40,339 nt of DNA from Geitlerinema sp. S16 (GCA_011390275.1 JAABST010000040.1:1-40339), one strand, 5' to 3'; positions 25,458 through 34,175 are shown, counted from the first letter of the stretch. Notes: generated by a model from the letters alone, not told the origin. Made by a program: numbers and translations.

Positions 25458-25817
25458 AGACTCTTACTGAGGTGATCGCCCTTGTATCGTTCCAGCCGTC
25501 GGCTCGTTGCCTGTGGTCTCAGTGATCGTCTTTCGTTGCTTCGGATCAAGACTTAAGCATCGATACCTTTGGATCAATTTCGTCAATCCTCAAGCAGAAT
25601 GAACGAAAAAGGCGAATTATGAGCCGGTTTATGGATAAAAACGACATTAATTTAGGATGATCGCCCCGACTCGTCAATTATGCTTTGGGGAACTCCAAGC
25701 CTTTGTCATAATGTATCGAGATATGAGTTTCCAGCGTGGCCGTTTGTGTCACAACAGCCCCTGGCTCGATTGCGCTTCCGGTTCGCCTTTCGGCGTTTGA
25801 CATCATCCCAGGCAACT
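25458..25817. other. Intergenic region upstream of the YdcF-like gene
   Basis: About 360 bases with no supported gene. An in-frame extension of the YdcF-like frame begins at 25680 but reads as non-native sequence. Possible promoter-like AT-rich patches occur at 25630-25660 and around CATAAT (25706-25711). No strong terminator follows the MOSC gene. Confidence 0.35.
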
Positions 25818-26885
25818 ATGTTTTTGCTCTTGACGCGTATCCTTTTGTGGCTGGCCGTTATTGGCAGTATCAGCTACCTTGTCGCCCAAATCATCCCCAA
25901 GCCCTACGTCACCTATGTGGGGTACACTCTCGCTGCTCTGCTGCTCGTTCTGACGTTTTTTGAGCCAACCAATGGGGCTACAATTGCAGCCTGGCAGGTG
26001 TTCTCTATCCCCTTCAAGCCCTTTGGACTGATAACACTTCTCCTCCTGAACAGCCTCAGGGGGAATCTGGGAAGTCCCGAAGTGCGCAAGCAGTTGACCA
26101 CGATCATCAGTTTGCTGCTGTTGTTTAGCTTGTCCTATTTCCCTCGGATTTTCTGTCAGGCGATCGTTGAGCGTGACGCCTACGAACTACAGCGCACGGC
26201 GATCAATGACCCGCCCGGAGTTCCCGAGGCGATCGTCTTGCTGGGCTGGCAAACCACCGAGCCTTCACGCGTCGAGGGTCGAGTCGATCAGCTCTCGAAA
26301 AATGGCGACCTCGTCGTTCATACCGCTAATCTTTTCCTACAGGGGCAAGCACCGCGCGTCATCATCAGTGCAGGGCCACGCTTCGATTTTGTGGGCGGCG
26401 GCAAGCCCCCGATCGAAGCCTACGCAATTTCTCGCCTACTTCAACGTTTGGGCGTGCCGGAAAACGCGATCATCATCGACAATCAGGGGATGGATGTACG
26501 CAGCAGCGCTCGCAATGTGGCGAAGCTGATGGATAGCTTTGGTATTCCGAAGGATATTGTCTTGGTCTCGACGGCAATCTCTGCCTATCGTTCAATGCAG
26601 GCGTTTTATGAATTTGACATGATCGTCACGCCGCGTCCGGGAGCCTATCGCACGAATCAGCCGGTTCAGGGTATATTCCCGTTCCCGAATGGTCGTGAGC
26701 TACTGCCGACAGTGGAAGGCATGGAATTTACAACGGCGCTCACCGATGAATTTCTCAGCTCTGTTTATTACTTTCTCCGAGGCTGGCTCTCACCGGCAGA
26801 TCTGGCGATGAATCAGTTACGACGCGCTGAACAACGTCTCGTCCCGGCGATCGCAACCGTGAACGCGGCAAACGCGGATCTATAG
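25818..26885 (+). CDS. YdcF/ElyC (DUF218) family membrane protein
   Basis: Four predicted N-terminal transmembrane segments (within about 1-115) are followed by a cytoplasmic or periplasmic DUF218 domain. Seen: PEAIVLLGWQ, then APRVIISAG, then GVPENAIIIDNQGMDVRSSARNVAKL and DIVLVSTAISAYRSMQAF, the sequence order of this Rossmann-like family. E. coli ElyC/SanA relatives affect envelope integrity and peptidoglycan precursor handling; a similar role here is inference. The ATG at 25818 has AGG a few bases upstream and begins at the first membrane helix. Total 355 residues. Residues 1-80 contain PKPYVTYVGYTLAALLL, a second hydrophobic segment. Confidence 0.88.
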   Translation: MFLLLTRILLWLAVIGSISYLVAQIIPKPYVTYVGYTLAALLLVLTFFEPTNGATIAAWQVFSIPFKPFGLITLLLLNSLRGNLGSPEVRKQLTTIISLLLLFSLSYFPRIFCQAIVERDAYELQRTAINDPPGVPEAIVLLGWQTTEPSRVEGRVDQLSKNGDLVVHTANLFLQGQAPRVIISAGPRFDFVGGGKPPIEAYAISRLLQRLGVPENAIIIDNQGMDVRSSARNVAKLMDSFGIPKDIVLVSTAISAYRSMQAFYEFDMIVTPRPGAYRTNQPVQGIFPFPNGRELLPTVEGMEFTTALTDEFLSSVYYFLRGWLSPADLAMNQLRRAEQRLVPAIATVNAANADL

Positions 26886-26941
26886 CAAAAAACGATAACG
26901 ATACGACGTTTGATTGGGGTTAGGGCAATATTGCCAACCAC

Positions 26942-26970
26942 CGAAGCGCGGGCGTCTCGCCTGCGCTTCG
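26942..26970. repeat. Inverted repeat directly after the ABC transporter gene
   Basis: CGAAGCGC (26942-26949) and GCGCTTCG (26963-26970) are perfect inverted repeats, with an inner GGCG/CGCC pair. It lies four bases downstream of the minus-strand ABC gene stop. The inner GCGGGCGTCTCGCCTGCGC pattern is like small palindromic repeats common in cyanobacteria. No T tract follows, so it is either a repeat or a weak terminator. Confidence 0.6.
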
Positions 26971-26974
26971 AGTG

Positions 26975-28825
26975 TCATGCCAGCAGCGCTTCGAGTTGAT
27001 GTTCATTCCACAGCGAGCCATACAGCCCGCCTTCTGCCAGGAGTGCCTCATGTTTGCCCACCTGCACGGCACGCCCGCGATCGAGTACCACCACACGATC
27101 TGCGGTCGCCGCTGCCGAAAGTTGATGCGAGATAAATAACACCGTCTTTTTGCGTGTACCACTCGACAGGTTTCGTAAAATCTGGGTCGCGGTTTGGTTA
27201 TCGACGCTGGACAGCGCATCATCGAGAATTAAAATCGGCGCATCTAGCAGCAATGCCCGCGCGAGAGCTGTACGTTGACGCTGTCCGCCGGACAGGGTAA
27301 TGCCGCGCTCGCCGACGATGGTGTCGTACTGCTGCGGAAAGTTGAGGATTTCGTCGTGGATTTGTGCGGCTTGCGCGGCGAGATAGATCTCGTCAAAGCT
27401 GGCGTCGGGTTTGCCGTAGCGAATGTTGTTGCTGATGGTTGTCCCAAAGAGAAAACTATCTTGGGGGACGTAGGCGATCGCGCGGCGCAGGTCATTTAGG
27501 CGAATGCGGGTGATATCAATGCCGTCGAGGAATAGCTGATCGGGTTCAATATCCAGAACGTGTGGGATGGCATTGGCTAGGGTCGATTTCCCTGAGCCGA
27601 TCGGTCCAACAATGGCAACGGTTTCCCCGGCGTGAATGTCTACATTGAGCTGGTCTAGGGCATTGCGGTTCGAGGATTTGACGGTGTCACGATGATGGTT
27701 TTCCGGTTGTGCATGGTCGGCGCGATCCGTCTGCGTCGATCTCTGATCTGTCGATGTCTGATCTACAGAGTCCATCGTTGGAAATGCATAGGTGAGCTGA
27801 CGGGCTTGAATATGACCCTTGACGTGATCCAGCGGTAGATCGATCGCCTCGATCGGGTCAACAATATTGGGCTGGCGTTCAAAAATGGCTTCAACACGGT
27901 CGATACTCACCTGGCCGCGCTGGAAGATGGTCAAGGTAAAACCTAGGAGCGCCGTCGGAAAAACCAGGCGATCGATGTAAATAATCATGGCGACCAAGCC
28001 GCCCACATCGAGGGCTCCGCGCACGATTTCACCGGAACCAAACGCCATCAAAATCAATAGGCTGGCCGCTGCCAGACCCTGTAGTAGGGGAAACAGCGTC
28101 GTTCGGGTTCGCGCTAAGGCCAGGTTACTCGCGAGCAAGCTCGCATTTGTTTCTGCAAATGCCGACCGTTCGTTAAGCTCTTGGCCATAAATCTTAATGG
28201 GCGCAATCCCGCTCATATCCTCCTGAATCAGATCGCTAATGCGCGAGAGATCTTCCTGCACGCTGGCTTGATCGAGGCGCAATCGCCCGCTAAAAAACCA
28301 GACCACCGCCAGCATCAGCGGATAAACCGACATCGCTAACAGCGTGAGTTTTCCGCTGATCGAGACCAACACCGGAACGGTTAAAGCGTAGGCAAAGGTT
28401 GTGTTAAGCAAACTCAGGACAGCAAAGCCCAACATGCGACGAATGTTATCCACATCGCTCGTGGCACGGTTGATCAGATCGCCACTGGTATTGCTGGCAA
28501 AATAGCCCGTTTCGAGCGTTAATAGGTGTTCAAAAATACGCTGCTTTAGATCAAATTCAACCCGCCGCCCTAAACCAAACAGGTAGACCCGCGAGGCCAC
28601 GCGAATCAGCCACATGACGCTGGCTAGGGCAAAAATGGAACCGGCGAAAAAGAGAATGCGATCATAGCTAAACGTGACCTGTAAATCGTCGATCGCGCGA
28701 CGAATTTGCAGCGGAATATAGACCCCTAATGCGTTAACAACGAGTAGAGCTAACGTTCCGAGAATGGCCTGTTTTTTATACGGGCGCAGATAGTGCGCCA
28801 GAGTCTTGAGTCGGTTGCGGCTCAT
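26975..28825 (-). CDS. ABC exporter, fused permease and ATPase (MdlA/MdlB-like)
   Basis: A 616-residue half-transporter: six-helix permease domain (about 1-310) followed by an ATP-binding cassette, probably acting as a dimer or with a partner to export lipids or drugs. Seen in the cassette: Walker A GPIGSGKS, Q-loop YVPQDSF, signature LSGGQRQR, Walker B LILDDALSSVD, and switch histidine in FISHQ. The Walker B aspartate is followed by Asp, not the usual catalytic Glu, a variation known in some MdlA-type proteins. An extra polar segment of roughly 36 residues (rich in S, T, D, Q, H) separates the first strand LTYAFP from the ALDQLNV strand, unlike typical relatives. Start ATG at 28825. No partner gene lies next to it. 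Confidence 0.92.
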   Translation of the reverse strand: MSRNRLKTLAHYLRPYKKQAILGTLALLVVNALGVYIPLQIRRAIDDLQVTFSYDRILFFAGSIFALASVMWLIRVASRVYLFGLGRRVEFDLKQRIFEHLLTLETGYFASNTSGDLINRATSDVDNIRRMLGFAVLSLLNTTFAYALTVPVLVSISGKLTLLAMSVYPLMLAVVWFFSGRLRLDQASVQEDLSRISDLIQEDMSGIAPIKIYGQELNERSAFAETNASLLASNLALARTRTTLFPLLQGLAAASLLILMAFGSGEIVRGALDVGGLVAMIIYIDRLVFPTALLGFTLTIFQRGQVSIDRVEAIFERQPNIVDPIEAIDLPLDHVKGHIQARQLTYAFPTMDSVDQTSTDQRSTQTDRADHAQPENHHRDTVKSSNRNALDQLNVDIHAGETVAIVGPIGSGKSTLANAIPHVLDIEPDQLFLDGIDITRIRLNDLRRAIAYVPQDSFLFGTTISNNIRYGKPDASFDEIYLAAQAAQIHDEILNFPQQYDTIVGERGITLSGGQRQRTALARALLLDAPILILDDALSSVDNQTATQILRNLSSGTRKKTVLFISHQLSAAATADRVVVLDRGRAVQVGKHEALLAEGGLYGSLWNEHQLEALLA

Positions 28826-29142
28826 GGAGAAGGAAAAAATCGTATCGTGCGAAAACTGACGTTAACGCCGATGCAGATCTAAGACCAACAACGACATCAC
28901 GCTAACCTGTCCACGATCGTTGCACGTTGCGATCGCATCCCCCCATCCTAAAGCACCGCCGAGATCACTGCCGCCACCCACACAAATTCCACGCCCTTAA
29001 TCATCCCTAAACGCTCCGCCTCCAATCCCATCGTGCTGGCAAAATAATCGCTTAAACTAGAACTAGGTCAACGCTCCGGCGAGCCATGCTCGACCAACAT
29101 CGTTGTCACCTCCCGATCGCTGCACGCTCCCCCAGATTTCTT
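28826..29142. other. Divergent gap upstream of the ABC transporter and FTGYP-repeat genes
   Basis: About 317 bases between divergent genes. A minus-strand mini-frame at 28948-29031 (28 codons including the stop) ends in a hydrophobic VEFVWVAAVISAVL stretch but has no ribosome binding site. Nothing else recognisable; promoters for both genes are presumably here. Confidence 0.35.
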
Positions 29143-30327
29143 ATGTCTTCCCCTCCGAACCCGCAATCAGAACGCAAGCCGACACCGGCCTATGTTCGTG
29201 TCTTCCGATCCTATCTTCGTAATGTTTCCAGTCCAGCAGTTTGGGCTCCGATGGCCATTATTGCGCTGCTGCTGGCTCTGAGTGCAGATTATTGGAATTC
29301 ACTGCGGGTCTTAGATGAAGATGCAGAAGCGTCACTCATTAGTGAAAACACATCTCAACTCGCAGATTCACTCTCCGAGGTCAGTTCGATCACAGCTTCA
29401 GAAATTGACAGCTCAGACGTACTCTCAAGTCTGCTCGCTCAGGCGGAACTTCCTGTGATGGCGGATGACAACAGCGTAGACAAGGCCGAAGAACAGAATC
29501 AGCGACTTAACCTCGAAGATATTGACCTGCTCGAACTGCCGAATCTAAATCAAACCCGTGGTGAAGCAGGCGACGACAGTACCAATAGCACCAACAGCAA
29601 TAACGCCAACGCCTCAACCCCCAGCCGACGTTTCGGCCTGATGGATTTACTGTCTGGCAACTACACCGCAGAGACAACGGCCTCATCCGCCCCACCCGCA
29701 GACGGAGTGGCTGGCGGCGTCATGGGTCTTTTTGGCGCACGCACGATCGCCGAAGGTAGCCCCGGAAATACAGGCATCACAGGAGGATCGACCCCAACCT
29801 CCGCCGTCAGCAGCTTCCGCAGTCCCCAAGGCTCAACCCTCCTCAACACTAGCGACGCCGAGCCAAGCGCTTCTCTGACACAATTTAACAGCAGCGCTAC
29901 GTTTACCGGCTACCCCTACTCCAACGCTACCGTTCCGAGCGTCACGGGCTTCAGCAATACACCCACATTTACGGGCTATCCCTCCTCCGCTGGCGTTAAT
30001 GTTCCCGCAACCACTCCATACACCGGCGGATACACGGGTTACCCGACCTCACCCTACGTTGCTCCCAACGTCGGCAACTCCTACGCGCCCAACTCCTACG
30101 GCACCTCGCCCTATGGCAATATCCAGTACGGAACCCAGCCCAACCTTAATACAACAACTGGCGTCAACGCTGCACCGGCAACCAGCGGCAGTCCACAAAA
30201 TGGCTATGCGACTGGCGTTCCCAATGGTGCCCAAGTTGAAGCTCCGGCGGCTCCCTATTCCATCCCGCGATCGGCTCCAGGTCGATATATCGGTAACGGC
30301 GAAATTAATACCTTTGCCAATCCATAA
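29143..30327 (+). CDS. Single-pass membrane protein with FTGYP repeats, unknown function
   Basis: Unrecognised 394-residue protein. Seen: a basic cytoplasmic start (PAYVRVFRSYLRNVSSP), one transmembrane helix (about 33-48), an acidic Ser/Asp-rich segment (about 55-150), and a long Ser/Thr/Asn/Gly/Tyr-rich outer region. The outer region has repeated TGYP-type motifs (FTGYP, FTGYP, YTGYP at about 253-300) and the Tyr/Pro/Asn-rich stretch that follows. It ends in GRYIGNGEINTFANP, which looks conserved rather than random. The ATG at 29143 is preferred over one at 29086. Likely an extracytoplasmic anchor or surface protein; low complexity prevents a stronger call. A small membrane protein gene follows. 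Confidence 0.6.
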   Translation: MSSPPNPQSERKPTPAYVRVFRSYLRNVSSPAVWAPMAIIALLLALSADYWNSLRVLDEDAEASLISENTSQLADSLSEVSSITASEIDSSDVLSSLLAQAELPVMADDNSVDKAEEQNQRLNLEDIDLLELPNLNQTRGEAGDDSTNSTNSNNANASTPSRRFGLMDLLSGNYTAETTASSAPPADGVAGGVMGLFGARTIAEGSPGNTGITGGSTPTSAVSSFRSPQGSTLLNTSDAEPSASLTQFNSSATFTGYPYSNATVPSVTGFSNTPTFTGYPSSAGVNVPATTPYTGGYTGYPTSPYVAPNVGNSYAPNSYGTSPYGNIQYGTQPNLNTTTGVNAAPATSGSPQNGYATGVPNGAQVEAPAAPYSIPRSAPGRYIGNGEINTFANP

Positions 30328-30360
30328 GTGACCCAATTTCGCCCGCTCTCAATTCTCCAT

Positions 30361-30395
30361 TGTTGCGTGTGATTGTTGCGTGTGATTGTTGCGTG
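30361..30395 (+). repeat. Tandem 13-bp repeat (2.7 copies)
   Basis: TGTTGCGTGTGAT at 30361-30373 and 30374-30386 is repeated exactly, with a partial third copy (TGTTGCGTG, 30387-30395). It is followed by two CTATAAAA copies before the next ATG. It lies in the 102-base gap between two genes and may have arisen by slippage or serve as a regulator-binding array. Confidence 0.8.
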
Positions 30396-30429
30396 CTGCG
30401 TCTATAAAAATGCGCCTATAAAACGACCT

Positions 30430-30636
30430 ATGTCTCCTAAAAAGTTTATTTTTCCTGCGATCGTCTTGCTCATTGTGTTCATCACCGTCGGCGATCAGTA
30501 CAAGTTCTTGCCCGATGCTGCGCGGACTGCGAGTTACAAAACTCGAATGTTCATGATTGGCCTTTGGCCAGACTGGCTCAAACCGAAAAACCAGAATGAG
30601 CAACGTGAGCAAGAGATTGAGCAATTGGGCAAGTAA
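30430..30636 (+). CDS. Small conserved cyanobacterial membrane protein
   Basis: A 68-residue protein with one N-terminal transmembrane helix (about 5-20), then GDQYKFLPDAARTASYKTR and a WPDWLKPKN segment with a charged glutamine/glutamate-rich end. It resembles an unnamed cyanobacterial family of about 70 residues with a GDxxLP motif after the helix. The ATG at 30430 sets the conserved length; a longer frame from 30373 starts in the tandem repeat. Function unknown. Confidence 0.65.
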   Translation: MSPKKFIFPAIVLLIVFITVGDQYKFLPDAARTASYKTRMFMIGLWPDWLKPKNQNEQREQEIEQLGK

Positions 30637-30743
30637 CCGCACAATCTCTGTCGTCATCACAACAGAGCCTCACGAAGACAGCCATTCCGATCCCTCACCA
30701 ACTCGCTTAAACCGCTCAAGGCTTCGTTCTTTCGGCCATCGTC

Positions 30744-31001
30744 ATGCGCTCGCTGGCTTTACCGTTAATTCCTACCGTGAAACAAATCGTCCTACTGAGT
30801 CTGTGCCTGATCGTGGTCGCGATCGCAGGAGCATCCGCCCTGCTCGCAATCCAGAATGTCGATCCGGTCTCCATCACGCTGCTTGGCTTTCAGTCCATCC
30901 AGATCCCCTTTGGTCTAGCCCTGACAGCTTGCGCGGCACTCGGCGCGATCGGCACAGCGCTGAGTCTCGCGCTGAGCCGAAGCTATGCTCGCCAACGTTA
31001 G
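30744..31001 (+). CDS. LapA/DUF1049-like small membrane protein
   Basis: An 85-residue protein with two transmembrane helices (about 15-37 and 48-72) joined by the short AIQNVDPVSITLLGFQSIQ loop, the hallmark of the LapA (lipopolysaccharide assembly protein A, DUF1049) family. In Gram-negative bacteria LapA works with LapB in envelope control; cyanobacterial members are uncharacterised, so that role is only suggestive. It follows the small membrane protein gene by 107 bases on the same strand. Confidence 0.75.
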   Translation: MRSLALPLIPTVKQIVLLSLCLIVVAIAGASALLAIQNVDPVSITLLGFQSIQIPFGLALTACAALGAIGTALSLALSRSYARQR

Positions 31002-31095
31002 ATCGGCGAAGACGAGGAACAATCACGATTAGCGGCAAATTAAGAAACCGCCAAACCGGCTCAGTAAATCAGTCCACCCGAACTGCGATCGTTCC

Positions 31096-32340
31096 TCAGG
31101 AGAGCGAGTACACCTTACCGTCAATCAAAACTCGCGTAATTCCCTTGGCCTGAAGATGAGCCCCGGTCTTTTGTAGAACACGGCTATCCGGGATTTTCAT
31201 CACGCGCTGACTGCGGTTGGCAAACCGTCGAGCCACCCGATGATTATCAAAAATGGGGAGAGTTTGCTCCTGATTTTCGCCCTGGGGAATTTCGCCGAGT
31301 TCTTCAAAATCTTGCAGGGGTCGCGAAATCAGCTCCGATAGACGATCGACGACAAGATAGCAGGTCTTGGGTAAAGTGGCTTCCGAGAGCGGGGGCGATG
31401 CCAGTGACGACACTCGCGAACTGGGCGTTAGCTTCAGGACTTCTATTGCGGGCTTCGATTGATGGGACTCGTCCGATCGATCACTGGAATTGTCCAATCC
31501 AGAATTGTCCAATCCAGTGTCTAATCCAGAATTATTCCATCTGGAATCCTCGAAGGCTGAACTCGATCGAGGATAGTCGTCCTGCGACGGTTCTGAGGTA
31601 TCTAATAAAGCCGTCTCGTTCGAGAGAGAGCTAACGACAGTGCGACGAGACCGACGTTTGCGAGAGCGAGGCAGAGGCTCATCCTCTTGGCGTCCATCTG
31701 GATCGTCTGATGCATTCGTGACGTGATGAATGACGGTCGGAGGCTTCGCTGTCTCAGCACCATCGTGCGGTGTATTTTTAGGTGTTGGCTTGACAGAGGA
31801 TCGACGCCGCCGCCGCCGCGATGCAGGCTCATGATTGTCCGCTGCGTTCTCATCAGACGTATCAGAGTGAGTGGGCGAAATGGAGGCGTCGCGAAGATCG
31901 TTCTCTAAGCTGAGCCCCAGTTGAGCATCGCTATCTTCCGCCATGACGGTCGAGTTTGCTGAGTTGGCGCTGGTTCGCGATCGCGATCGACTCCGGGTTC
32001 GACTACGCAGCTTGGGCGCGGCTTGCTGTGTTTTACCGTCGTCATCCCGTGGAGAGACGGTGACGGGCGAGCTGACCACAACCGATTCGGTCTCGTCCGC
32101 CTCTAACTCAGGCGTTGACTTAGCCGCACTCGATCGCGTGGCTCCACCGCGACCAATGAGGCGTTTTTGCTGCACCAGTGCTTCATATTCATCCGCACTA
32201 AAGCTGTTTTTTAGTAAGCGCCCAATCGTAGACGTACTGACCCCAAAAGTGCGGGAAAGTGTCGCCGTACTTTCGTCTGGCTGACGGTAGCGATCGGCAA
32301 TTTCTTGTTTTTCGGTTTCAGATAGTCGTTTAGGAGCCAT
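31096..32340 (-). CDS. Cyanobacterial HTH protein with long low-complexity linker
   Basis: A 414-residue protein conserved in layout in cyanobacteria and sometimes labelled transposase-like. Seen: an N-terminal helix-turn-helix (about 1-50; ETEKQEIADRYRQ, TLSRTFGVSTSTIGRLLK), a highly variable acidic/basic linker with RRRRRR and RSRSRSR stretches and a (GLDNS)-type repeat (about 270-285), and a conserved C-terminal domain. The latter has PKTCYLVVDRLSELISRPL, FDNHRVARRFANR and ends GITRVLIDGKVYSLS. No transposase catalytic residues are visible and no terminal repeats flank it. Probably a DNA-binding protein, perhaps a regulator or nucleoid factor; function not established. ATG at 32340. Confidence 0.75.
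   Translation of the reverse strand: MAPKRLSETEKQEIADRYRQPDESTATLSRTFGVSTSTIGRLLKNSFSADEYEALVQQKRLIGRGGATRSSAAKSTPELEADETESVVVSSPVTVSPRDDDGKTQQAAPKLRSRTRSRSRSRTSANSANSTVMAEDSDAQLGLSLENDLRDASISPTHSDTSDENAADNHEPASRRRRRRSSVKPTPKNTPHDGAETAKPPTVIHHVTNASDDPDGRQEDEPLPRSRKRRSRRTVVSSLSNETALLDTSEPSQDDYPRSSSAFEDSRWNNSGLDTGLDNSGLDNSSDRSDESHQSKPAIEVLKLTPSSRVSSLASPPLSEATLPKTCYLVVDRLSELISRPLQDFEELGEIPQGENQEQTLPIFDNHRVARRFANRSQRVMKIPDSRVLQKTGAHLQAKGITRVLIDGKVYSLS
31487..31516 (-). repeat. In-frame 15-bp tandem repeat in the HTH protein gene
   Basis: GAATTGTCCAATCCA occurs twice in tandem (31487-31501, 31502-31516), followed by degenerate copies to about 31540. The unit is a multiple of three and encodes GLDNS-type pentapeptides on the minus strand, so copy number can change without breaking the frame. 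It lies in the variable linker. Confidence 0.85.
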
Positions 32341-32867
32341 AAACAGCCAAGAAGAGAAGAGTTAGCACAAAAACAGCACTTAAGCAAAAGGTGAAATAGT
32401 GTTCATAATGCCGATGATAGTCAATTTAGACAGCCGAAATACTTAAGTATTAATGGAGTCAAACACCATGACATCACAATGTATAGCAGCCTCACGATCA
32501 GCCCTGTGAACTCGTAATTGCCTTAGGGGTCGTCATCAATTAAATTCCTAGCGCTTACCCAGTCAGGGTTACAGACCCTAGTTTTTTGGGTCGGGCGTTT
32601 AACAGCTTGCCCGATAAGGGTTCTACGACTAATTGATGACACGCCCTAAATTAACTGTCTGAATTGATCCAAGCAGTAGCTTAAATCGTAGCGGTATTTC
32701 GCTCAATTTGTACAACAGCGAGCCGAAACTAAAAGCATCGCGCCGACAGGTTTAGATTTGCTGCTGTCGTCGTGATGCTTCATGAAGACTCCCAGGTCAG
32801 CCGAGGATGATGAACGATCGCCTTTAATTGACCGCTAATCAAGACCTGTTCGCCCCCTGCTTAAAGC
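32341..32867. other. Gene-free region containing a MITE-like element
   Basis: About 527 bases upstream of the HTH gene and downstream of a membrane protein gene. No coding frame is supported. Its centre is the terminal-repeat element described separately (32524-32648). The rest shows nothing I can interpret. Confidence 0.5.
32524..32648. mobile_element. MITE-like non-autonomous element with terminal inverted repeats
   Basis: The ends GGGGTCGTCATCAATTA (32526-32542) and its reverse complement at 32630-32646 match at 14 of 17 positions. Both ends are flanked by TA, as expected of IS630/Tc1-type insertions. Between them are three small hairpins (AGGGT/ACCCT near 32566-32580, GACCC/GGGTC near 32574-32592, CGGGC/GCCCG near 32592-32613). 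No transposase frame exists inside the 121 bases, so it would be a non-autonomous derivative. The parent element is not identified; an IS5-type origin cannot be excluded. Confidence 0.65.
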
Positions 32868-33899
32868 TTATGAGGCTCCACCACGGCGACGGCGGCCACC
32901 GCGAGAGCTGGTTTTCGCAGCTCGTGTTGAAACGTCGTATTCCAAAATTGCACCGATCGCAAAAAATACGCCGGTGAACGTAAAGAACACTTCTAGCAGA
33001 TCGCCACTTTCATAATCTGGGATATTTTTATCCGCATATTTAAACCACATGTCGGCGATGTAGAGCGAAAACGCCGCCGCCGCGATCATTCGCCAAGACT
33101 GAGAGAAACGCCCGCCCCAAAATGCCAGCAGCAACACCGAGGCAATGATCAACAGCAAAATGTCGAGGACAACGTAGGTTAAGTTCAAAGCGCTACCAAA
33201 GGGATCGAGGCGTCGATCCATGGCTTTGACCCAGGCGGGAACCGGATGTTCGGTCAGTCCTGATTCTTCCTCTTCAATTCCAGGCGCCGCCGCCGCGTCC
33301 GTCATGGATTCAGAACCCACGACCTGCTCGATCGCCGGACTCGCTTCGATCGCTTCGGGAGGAGAGGATACCCCAAATTCAAACGGATAGGACAGCCAAG
33401 CCGCGATCGCAATGCCGGTGGCCGCAATGCCCAGGACAACGCCCCACTGCCACAGTTCCAGGTTTAACCGCCGCGATCGAACCGCCAAGATCATACCTGT
33501 CGCGAGACAGAGATAGCTAATCACGTAGAACAGATCGCCCGGTGAAACGGTAGGACTCAGACCCCAGTAAAGTTCCCACCAGCTAAAGAAGAGATTGCCC
33601 ACAAAATAAGACAGCAATCCAATTCCGATCCCGAGCCAGACATTACGCCCACTCACAATCTTATTACTGAAGCCATTTCGCAAACACAGAACACCTGCAA
33701 GCAGGAAGCCCATTTGCTCCAGGATCAGAGTGCCAATCCCATACCAAGCAGGCCGACCTTCTCCGGGTAGCGTGACACTAAAAAGCAGAAAGAACAGGAG
33801 TGCAATTACACCCCAGCCCACAGCAACAAGAACGAGGGTTGGGGTCGCTAAAAGAGACTGAAAAAAACCGAGCTTGCCTTTGTCTGAAGTGGTACTCAT
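32868..33899 (-). CDS. Multi-pass membrane protein with basic Arg-Gly tail
   Basis: Unrecognised 343-residue protein with about eight predicted transmembrane helices in two groups (about 18-168 and 237-318). They are separated by a roughly 60-residue hydrophilic, acidic loop (SSPPEAIEASPAIEQ to EEEESGLTEHP). It ends in a short basic glycine-arginine tail (SRGGRRRRGGAS) on the cytoplasmic side. The WWELYWGLSPTVSPGDLFYVISY segment, with tryptophans and an aspartate, looks conserved and could be a functional loop. Resembles uncharacterised cyanobacterial membrane proteins. ATG at 33899. Function unknown. Confidence 0.7.
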   Translation of the reverse strand: MSTTSDKGKLGFFQSLLATPTLVLVAVGWGVIALLFFLLFSVTLPGEGRPAWYGIGTLILEQMGFLLAGVLCLRNGFSNKIVSGRNVWLGIGIGLLSYFVGNLFFSWWELYWGLSPTVSPGDLFYVISYLCLATGMILAVRSRRLNLELWQWGVVLGIAATGIAIAAWLSYPFEFGVSSPPEAIEASPAIEQVVGSESMTDAAAAPGIEEEESGLTEHPVPAWVKAMDRRLDPFGSALNLTYVVLDILLLIIASVLLLAFWGGRFSQSWRMIAAAAFSLYIADMWFKYADKNIPDYESGDLLEVFFTFTGVFFAIGAILEYDVSTRAAKTSSRGGRRRRGGAS

Positions 33900-34175
33900 G
33901 AACGGTGGAAACGTGAGTGGTGAACGGTAAGCTAAACGACGGACAAAGTTAAAGGTCTCAGGCCGCCGCTATTCAGTAGTCGTAGATCTGTATCTTAAAG
34001 AATCAGAGAATAACGGCGGTTCGATAACTTTGGGCAAGAACCGCGAGCTAGACGATTCGATCGTCGTCCTGGCGCAAACGGAGATATGGGGAAGTTCATC
34101 GGACGTACTCTCATTATTTGATCGAGCTTTAAACCGCTGTACAATCCACCGGTTTTATTTATGGTTTGTAACATT

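Noticed and set aside
25680..25817. 46-residue N-terminal extension of the YdcF-like protein
   Set aside because: Sequence is not hydrophobic or conserved-looking and the ATG at 25818 has its own AGG and begins the first membrane helix.
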